Part shown: positions 58,993-64,000 of the stretch, piece by piece
How positions within the stretch are numbered: the first letter of the stretch is position 1
Layout of the letters: every line of letters begins with the position of its first letter
Source: Solirubrobacter taibaiensis
Lineage (GTDB): Bacteria > Actinomycetota > Thermoleophilia > Solirubrobacterales > Solirubrobacteraceae
NCBI GenBank assembly: GCA_027587225.1
Contig: JAPDDQ010000004.1
Location: 186,001 to 250,000, forward strand
Direction of reading: 5' to 3'
Length of the DNA: 64,000 nucleotides
Position numbers and translations under genes: made by a program
The notes under the pieces: model-generated
What the model saw: the letters and a program-made list of their open reading frames with translations, nothing else
Databases searched by the model: none
What the model was told of the DNA's origin: nothing

Positions 58993-59615
58993 TCAAGGCC
59001 GTCATCAGCGACTTCGGCGGCGTGATCACGCTGCCGCTCAACGAGGCGTTCGCGCGGGCGCACGAGGAGATGGGCGTCCCGCTGAGCGCGCTCGGTGACG
59101 CGATGAAGCTTGCAGCGTCGCGATCGGACGAGCCGCCGCTGTTCAAGCTCGAACGCGGGCAGCTGACCGACCCCGAGTTCATGGCCATCATGCAGGCCGC
59201 GATCAGCGAGATCGTCGGGCGCGAGGTGCAGCTCGACAACTACGGCGAGCGGCTGATGCGCGAGCTGCGCGCGAACGAGGCGCTGCTGACGTACTACGCG
59301 GAGCTGAAGGCGCGGGGCGTGCGGCTCGCGATCCTCACGAACAATGTGCGCGAGTGGCAGCCGCGCTGGATGCCCCTGTTGCCGGAAGGGATGTTCGAGC
59401 TGATCGTCGACTCGGGCTTCGAGGGCGTGCGCAAGCCGGAGCCGGAGATCTACGCGCGGACGCTGGAGCGGCTCGGCTTACCGGCCGGTGCGTGCGCGTT
59501 CGTCGACGATCTCGAAGTGAACGTGAAGGCGGCCGATGCGCTCGGCCTGCGCGGCGTGTGGTTCCGCTCGACCGAGCAGACCATCGCCGAGCTGGATTCA
59601 GTTCTCGCTGCCTAG
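58989..59615 (+). CDS. HAD family hydrolase (IA subfamily)
   Basis: 208 residues from a TTG overlapping the previous stop (TTGA). Motif I is ISDFGGVITLPL (aspartate nucleophile with GG instead of DG, as in many HAD-IA phosphatases), motif II is AILTNNVREW, and motif III/IV lie in RKPEPEIYARTLERL and FVDDLEVNV. It dephosphorylates a small metabolite. The helical cap is between motifs I and II. Substrate unknown. Confidence 0.9.
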   Translation: MIKAVISDFGGVITLPLNEAFARAHEEMGVPLSALGDAMKLAASRSDEPPLFKLERGQLTDPEFMAIMQAAISEIVGREVQLDNYGERLMRELRANEALLTYYAELKARGVRLAILTNNVREWQPRWMPLLPEGMFELIVDSGFEGVRKPEPEIYARTLERLGLPAGACAFVDDLEVNVKAADALGLRGVWFRSTEQTIAELDSVLAA

Positions 59616-60053
59616 CCGGTCCCACATGTAGAGCTCCAGGCACTCGGCCAGGAGCTCCGTGGCGCGCTCGTTGCTCAGCCACGGCAACACGGATTCCAGC
59701 GCCTGCTCTTCCGCCACGCCGGCGTTGAACGCGTCCTCGCCGCGCAGCCCGGCAGCGATCTTCAGCGCCTCGCGGCGGTTTTCGCCGAGGTTCTTGAACG
59801 CGCCGACCAGGAAGTCCTTGTTCGCCAGCGGCGTCCCGACCTCCATCGAGGCGTGCCAGGCGGCGAGCATCGAGAGGTCGTGCTCGTCGAGATCGGCGAC
59901 CGCCTTCGCGTAGTGCGAAGCGAGCTCGTTCTCCGGAATCTCGTCCACCCAGGCACGGACGAGCTCGCCGAGCAGCTGCCGGCGGGCCTCCCGACCGACC
60001 GACTCCGCGATCACGCGGATGGCGTCTTGCGGCTCAATGAAGCAGAGGGGCAT
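59598..60053 (-). CDS. Conserved-looking all-helical hypothetical protein
   Basis: 151 residues from MPLCFIEPQDAIR; an alternative GTG start 12 codons earlier adds MPSDAPRTFRCA-like residues without support. Helical and acidic, with ELVRAWVDEIPENELASHYAK and NERATELLAECLELYMW; no signal or membrane segment. Family not recognised. It overlaps the convergent HAD gene by 18 bases and is divergent from the second lipocalin-like gene. Confidence 0.6.
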   Translation of the reverse strand: MPLCFIEPQDAIRVIAESVGREARRQLLGELVRAWVDEIPENELASHYAKAVADLDEHDLSMLAAWHASMEVGTPLANKDFLVGAFKNLGENRREALKIAAGLRGEDAFNAGVAEEQALESVLPWLSNERATELLAECLELYMWDRLGSEN

Positions 60054-60099
60054 TGCGCAGCGAAAGGTACGAGGTGCGTCGGACGGCACAATTGTCGTC

Positions 60100-61038
60100 G
60101 TGGCCGGCCGATACGAATCGTGGTTCGTGAGCGCGCGGGACGTCGACGCGGGCCGCCCTGCCCGCGCGCTCTGGATTCGTCACACGCGGCACCGGTTCGC
60201 GGGCTCGGATCAGGATTCGGGCGCCCTGTGGTGCACGGTCTTCGACCCTGCCGGGGGTGACGGGCCGGCGGCGGTCAAGGAGTCCGCCTTGGAGCTCAAC
60301 GGCGCGTACCGTGCGGGGGCCGAGGGGTTCCACGGGGGCGCTCGCGCGCGTGGGCGGATGGCCGAGTGGGACCTGACCGTCAGCGGCAGTAGCGAGCTGC
60401 GCCACCTCTCGCCGAGCGTGCTGTACCGGCTCCCGCTGCCGAAGACCAAGCTCGTCGCGCCGGTGCCGGACGGTGTGGTGTCGGGCCGCGTGGTGGTCGA
60501 CGGGGTGGTCGTGGACGTCGTCGGCTGGCGCGCGACGGTGGGCCACAACTGGGGCCGCGAGCACGCGGAGCGGTGGGTCTGGCTGCACGCCGCCGGGTTC
60601 GTGGATGAGCCGGAGGCGTGGCTGGAGCTTGCCTTGGCGCGGATCCGGGTGGGCGGTGCCTTGTCGCCGTGGATCGCGAACGGCGCGGTGTTCGTCGGCG
60701 GTCGTCGCTTCCGCCTCGGTGGGCTCGGGCACGTGCCGGGTGTGCGGGTCGTCGCCGCCCCGGGCCGCCTGGAGGCGATCGTCCCCGGCAAGGGCGTCGA
60801 AGTGCGCGTCGCGGCCCATGCCGACCTCGATCAGACGGTCAACTTCACCTACACCGGCACGCGCCCCGGCGACACCCGCTCCGTGCTGCACGCGGGGCTC
60901 GCGAGCGTGCGGCTCGGCGTGCGCCGCCCCGGCCGCTCCTCGGCCGAGCTCGCCACCGTCGCCGGCGGCGCCTACGAGCTCGGCGCCCGAGAACTGGACG
61001 GGCACGGCGTGCCGATGCAGCCGTACCCGGACCCGTGA
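60100..61038 (+). CDS. Lipocalin-like (AttH/CrtC-type) protein, copy 2
   Basis: 312 residues from GTG (VAGRYESWFVSARD). Beta-rich with VGHNWGREHAERWVWLHAAG, the counterpart of the GHSWG stretch in copy 1, and a following LALARIRVGGALSPW. No signal peptide. The domain pattern again suggests a CrtC/AttH-like double-lipocalin fold. Start is uncertain because upstream codons in the same frame lack a good alternative. Followed by a strong palindrome. Confidence 0.6.
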   Translation: MAGRYESWFVSARDVDAGRPARALWIRHTRHRFAGSDQDSGALWCTVFDPAGGDGPAAVKESALELNGAYRAGAEGFHGGARARGRMAEWDLTVSGSSELRHLSPSVLYRLPLPKTKLVAPVPDGVVSGRVVVDGVVVDVVGWRATVGHNWGREHAERWVWLHAAGFVDEPEAWLELALARIRVGGALSPWIANGAVFVGGRRFRLGGLGHVPGVRVVAAPGRLEAIVPGKGVEVRVAAHADLDQTVNFTYTGTRPGDTRSVLHAGLASVRLGVRRPGRSSAELATVAGGAYELGARELDGHGVPMQPYPDP

Positions 61039-61042
61039 ACTT

Positions 61043-61061
61043 AAAGGGGCCTGGCCCCTTT
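61043..61061. repeat. AAAGGGGCC-T-GGCCCCTTT palindromic element, copy 2
   Basis: Perfect nine-base arms with a single central T, four bases after the lipocalin-like gene stop and just before the convergent secreted-protein gene end. Same core (AAAGGG...CCCCTTT) and same position relative to a stop as the element at 46774. It may act as a bidirectional terminator. Confidence 0.65.
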
Positions 61062-61068
61062 GAGTTCG

Positions 61069-63408
61069 TCAGCGCACGCGGAAGGCGCGGCGGTTGCCGT
61101 CCTTGGTGGAGAAGCGACCTTCCCTGAAGCCGTTCGCGGTCACCGCGCGCGTGTAGACCTCGTAGCGGCCGGCCGGGAGCTTGGCGAGGCGCAGGCTCCA
61201 GGAACCCTTGCCCGACGCCGACTGCCAGCCCGACGGCGTGCAGGAGTCCGTCTTGCGGTTCGTGAACTTCTTCCCGCTCAGCCAGCGGCAGCCGCTGCCG
61301 AGCTTGCGGACGGCGACCTCCACGCGGGTGAGCTTGATGCCGTTGCGATCGGCCTTCGTGCCCTTGCCGCCAGTGGCGGAGCCGGAGATGCGTGTGGCGC
61401 TGGTGGCGCGCACGCGCGTGTCCCCCACGCCCACCACGCGCGCGGTCAGGCGGATCGAGTCGTTCTTGGCCACCACGTCCTCGTCGGCCGAACCGCTCTT
61501 GACCGTGACCGTCGCCTTCTTGCCGACCTTCGCCGTGCTCTTCGACGACACCCATACGTCATCGGAGACGCTCCGCCCCCGCTCGATCGCGTACGGCTTG
61601 CTCGCACCTTCGCCGGCCCCATTGGGCACCGAGAACTTCACCGAGCGGCACGTCCGCGTCCCGCTGTTGCGCACGCCCACCTCGACCCGGCGCCCACCCT
61701 CGTTCGGGATCGTCGACGGCTTCTCCACCGCGCTCACCGCGAGGTCGCAGAACGAATACACCGCGCGCACGCCGCGCACATCGTTGCTCGCATCCGCGTC
61801 CCCGGCGACGCTGATGCTGAACTTCGCCACGTCATCGTCGCGCCGGATCGTGCTCGACGTGATCGGCACGCCGTTGGTCACGAACTTCGCGCCCGGCTCG
61901 ATCACCCCGGTGCTCACCGCACGCCCCATTTTGTACGGCGCGGCGACGGTCACCTCGCCCCCACACGGCCGCTCGCCCTTGTTCTCCACGCTGATCTGCG
62001 CCGCGGTCCCCTTGCGGCCCACGAACGTCAGCTCCAGCGGCGTCGGCACATCGATTGCGAGGTCGCACTTCTTGTCGGCGTCGAGCAGGATGCGTGTCGT
62101 CGCCAGGCCGAGATCGATGGCCGACTGGTTCAGCGTGAGCCCGGAAGCCGCGACCGCGTTCGAGCCGTCCGCCGCGGCGCCGTTGAGCGAAAGCGCGTTC
62201 TGCGCTTCGAGAACGACGTCGCCCTGCGGCGCGGCCGCAAGGTCGCCGTCGAAGCCGTAGAACGCCGCGGCGGCGAAGTAGTTCGTGCCCTGCGCGATCT
62301 GGCTGTCGCCGACGACGACGAGCGTCTCGGGCGGGCCAGCCAGCACGACGAGGTCGCCACTGCTCGTGTCGATCATGTCGCTGCCGGTGTAGGTCCCGCG
62401 AATGTCGAACCGGCGCGTCTGCAGCCCGGAACCGTTGGCCTCCACCCGCGCGATGAACCCATCACCGTCCGCGGAGGTCATGTTCGCTGTCGCGGACATC
62501 CACAGCCGGCCGCGGTGTTCGATCAGCGCGGTGGGCGTGAGCGACAGTCCGGGGCTCGGCACGACGATCTCCCCGCCGGCACCGAACGCCGGGTCGTCGG
62601 TCCCGTCTTCGCGCAGCGCACGAATGACCGGGACTGCCGCGCAACCGGTGTCGTTGGCGTCAACGCACGACCGGACGAGCACCGCGAGCCCACCGGCCGA
62701 TCGAAACACCACGTCAGCGGCATCGTCGTTCCAGCCGTTGTCCGCGCGCGAGATGACGCGGACGCCGTTGGTGCCGAACGACTGCACCGGCGACCCGTCC
62801 GACTGTCGCAACGAGACGAACGTGTCCTTGAACGCACCGTTCTTCGTGTATCCGGCAACGGCCAGTCGGCCGGTGGCGTCCACCGTGATCCGTGAAACCG
62901 CATCGTCACCGATCCCGGACGGCAAGATCTCGATCCCATCGCCCGCGTCGCCGAAGCTCTGGTCCATCGAGCCATCGGGCATGAGGCCGGCGATGAACGG
63001 CTCCAAGTTGCTCGTGCCGCCCGAACTGACGTCGACTTCGCCGACGACGCGCAGCCTTCCGTCGGGCAGCACCGCGATCCCGCGACCGTAGTCCGTCTTA
63101 CCGGTGGCGCCGACCGGCAGCAGCAGCTTGCCGTCGCCCGAGAAGCCTGTGTCGTAGGCGCCGTTGGCGCGGCGCGCGATCACGTACACGCTGATGTCGC
63201 CGCTGACCGTCGTCCATCCCACGGTGTATATGCGACCGTCGTGGGTGGCGACTCCAGCCGCGCCTTCGTTGGTCGAGTAGTCGGAGCCGAGGTCGTCGCG
63301 AAGGACGCCGAAGAAACTGTCGACCTTCAGCGCGGGCGTCAACGTGGCGGCGTGGGCGGTCGCTGGGGCGAGGAGGAAGAGGAGCGTGGTGAGGAGGAGG
63401 CGCTTCAT
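61069..63408 (-). CDS. Secreted delta-60-repeat/propeller-like protein
   Basis: 779 residues with a signal peptide (MKRLLLTTLLFLLAPATAHA). Residues about 30-330 contain repeats such as DTGFSGDGKLLLPVG, DQSFGDAGDGIEIL and DPAFGAGGEIVVPS, the delta-60 repeat pattern of a beta-propeller. The rest (about 440-779) is built of CARDB-like beta-sandwich domains with paired cysteines (KKCDLAIDV, PCGGEV, SFCDLAV, RTCRSV). Extracellular adhesion or binding is likely. It overlaps the upstream gene by one base (TGATG). Confidence 0.8.
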   Translation of the reverse strand: MKRLLLTTLLFLLAPATAHAATLTPALKVDSFFGVLRDDLGSDYSTNEGAAGVATHDGRIYTVGWTTVSGDISVYVIARRANGAYDTGFSGDGKLLLPVGATGKTDYGRGIAVLPDGRLRVVGEVDVSSGGTSNLEPFIAGLMPDGSMDQSFGDAGDGIEILPSGIGDDAVSRITVDATGRLAVAGYTKNGAFKDTFVSLRQSDGSPVQSFGTNGVRVISRADNGWNDDAADVVFRSAGGLAVLVRSCVDANDTGCAAVPVIRALREDGTDDPAFGAGGEIVVPSPGLSLTPTALIEHRGRLWMSATANMTSADGDGFIARVEANGSGLQTRRFDIRGTYTGSDMIDTSSGDLVVLAGPPETLVVVGDSQIAQGTNYFAAAAFYGFDGDLAAAPQGDVVLEAQNALSLNGAAADGSNAVAASGLTLNQSAIDLGLATTRILLDADKKCDLAIDVPTPLELTFVGRKGTAAQISVENKGERPCGGEVTVAAPYKMGRAVSTGVIEPGAKFVTNGVPITSSTIRRDDDVAKFSISVAGDADASNDVRGVRAVYSFCDLAVSAVEKPSTIPNEGGRRVEVGVRNSGTRTCRSVKFSVPNGAGEGASKPYAIERGRSVSDDVWVSSKSTAKVGKKATVTVKSGSADEDVVAKNDSIRLTARVVGVGDTRVRATSATRISGSATGGKGTKADRNGIKLTRVEVAVRKLGSGCRWLSGKKFTNRKTDSCTPSGWQSASGKGSWSLRLAKLPAGRYEVYTRAVTANGFREGRFSTKDGNRRAFRVR

Positions 63409-64000
63409 CAGGTTTCGGTCTCGCGGAAGGTGCGGTTGAGGCGGGCCTGGGCTCGGCCGAATTCCTTCTGGGCTTCGGTGAGTTCCTTCAGGCGGGACGT
63501 GTAGGCGGTGATGCCGCGCTTGGTGAGGGCGCGCTCGGAGGAGGCCGGGGCCTGGGTGCTCTTGCGAAAGCGCAGGAGGAGCTTCGCGACGCGGCGGGAG
63601 TCCTTGGCGCGGACCGCGGACTGGAGCTGGCGGGACAGGCGGCGGGTGGCGGCGAGGCGCTTGAGCTGGGACTCGTGGGCGGGCTCGAGCAGCGTGGGGA
63701 CGTCGAGGCCGTCGAGGCGGCGGGAGACGCGGGCGAGGGTGTCGCCGAAGCGGTCCAGGGCCTTGGCCTGGGTGCGCGCGGTGCGGGCGCGGCGGAGGTC
63801 GCGGCGGAGCGTCTGGCTCGCGCGGTCCAGCGGTTCGAGGGTGGCCGGGGCGGCGGCCTCGTACTCGACCATGCGCTGGGTCTCGGCGACGAGACCGGCG
63901 TCGACGTCGTAGATCTTCAAGAGCCGGTTGTGGACGTCGCGGGCGGCGGGCGGCGGCGAGACCCCGGCGACGGCGGCGCGGACGCGGCGGACGTCGGCCT
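63408..64000 (-). CDS. Helical, arginine-rich protein, partial (cut by window end)
   Basis: The frame continues past the right edge; at least 196 residues are inside. The visible part is helical and charged (LEPLDRASQTLRRDLRRART, TRRLSRQLQSAVRAKDSRR, AQKEFGRAQARLNRTF), likely coiled-coil. The 63918 TTG is not a convincing start because the frame stays open upstream with proline-rich sequence (PPPAARDVHNRLLK). Coupled to the secreted propeller-like protein downstream, so it may be secreted or a membrane partner. Family unknown. Confidence 0.55.
   Translation of the reverse strand, partial: ADVRRVRAAVAGVSPPPAARDVHNRLLKIYDVDAGLVAETQRMVEYEAAAPATLEPLDRASQTLRRDLRRARTARTQAKALDRFGDTLARVSRRLDGLDVPTLLEPAHESQLKRLAATRRLSRQLQSAVRAKDSRRVAKLLLRFRKSTQAPASSERALTKRGITAYTSRLKELTEAQKEFGRAQARLNRTFRETET

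Overview
The window is very GC-rich, densely packed chromosomal DNA with many 4-base ATGA/GTGA/TTGA overlaps and frequent GTG and TTG starts. It looks like a high-GC actinobacterium. The mix of genes (a MoxR/DUF58/DUF4129 membrane cluster, a CysO/MoaD-like sulfur carrier with a rhodanese-ThiF protein, wax ester synthase, and large secreted proteins sharing one C-terminal module) suggests the Thermoleophilia (Solirubrobacter-like). That placement is inference from gene content; no rRNA or other taxonomic marker is present. I see no phage, IS element, CRISPR array, tRNA or rRNA. No gap between genes exceeds about 150 bases.

Left part (1-11.7 kb): the end of an aminotransferase; a TetR/MFS unit divergent from a Baeyer-Villiger-type monooxygenase plus short-chain dehydrogenase, with nested inverted repeats between them; two small proteins; then a leftward xylose-type sugar ABC transporter operon (binding protein, ATPase, permease, Gfo/Idh/MocA oxidoreductase) headed by a ROK repressor, and a second ROK regulator. 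From 11.7 to 18.8 kb lies a membrane-associated MoxR AAA+ cluster (RDD, SpoIIM-like, DUF58, MoxR, DUF4350, DUF4129, and a membrane protein with a long proline-rich tail).

Middle (18.8-39.2 kb): sulfur carrier and activating enzyme; NarL-type two-component system; a Kup potassium transporter whose N-terminus has no canonical start codon; a DUF899 protein; a SCO1 copper chaperone translationally coupled to a 964-residue SF2 helicase with a predicted membrane hairpin; two small tandem paralogues; a polytopic membrane protein pair; a degenerate thioredoxin-like protein; two metallophosphoesterases flanking a class III CoA-transferase; a small HTH protein coupled to a Clp-N-domain protein and preceded by a long palindrome; a TVP38-type membrane protein; IspH; and a PLP decarboxylase.

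Right part (39.2-64 kb): a giant secreted phosphodiester-glycosidase/metallophosphoesterase fusion; an APC permease, acyl-CoA dehydrogenase and M28 peptidase operon; an LLM oxidoreductase, TauE-type exporter, wax ester synthase and cold-shock protein; divergent secreted propeller-like and GH78-like proteins; RidA divergent from an IclR regulator; an iron-sulfur assembly factor; a STAS protein; an FxsA, lipocalin-like, HAD operon followed by a second lipocalin-like protein; a secreted delta-60-repeat-like protein; and a helical protein cut by the window end. The most unusual signals are the shared 117-residue C-terminal module on three secreted proteins, the GG-Cys-Ala tail on the sulfur carrier, the membrane-hairpin helicase, the start-less kup, and the palindrome at the HTH/Clp-N pair.
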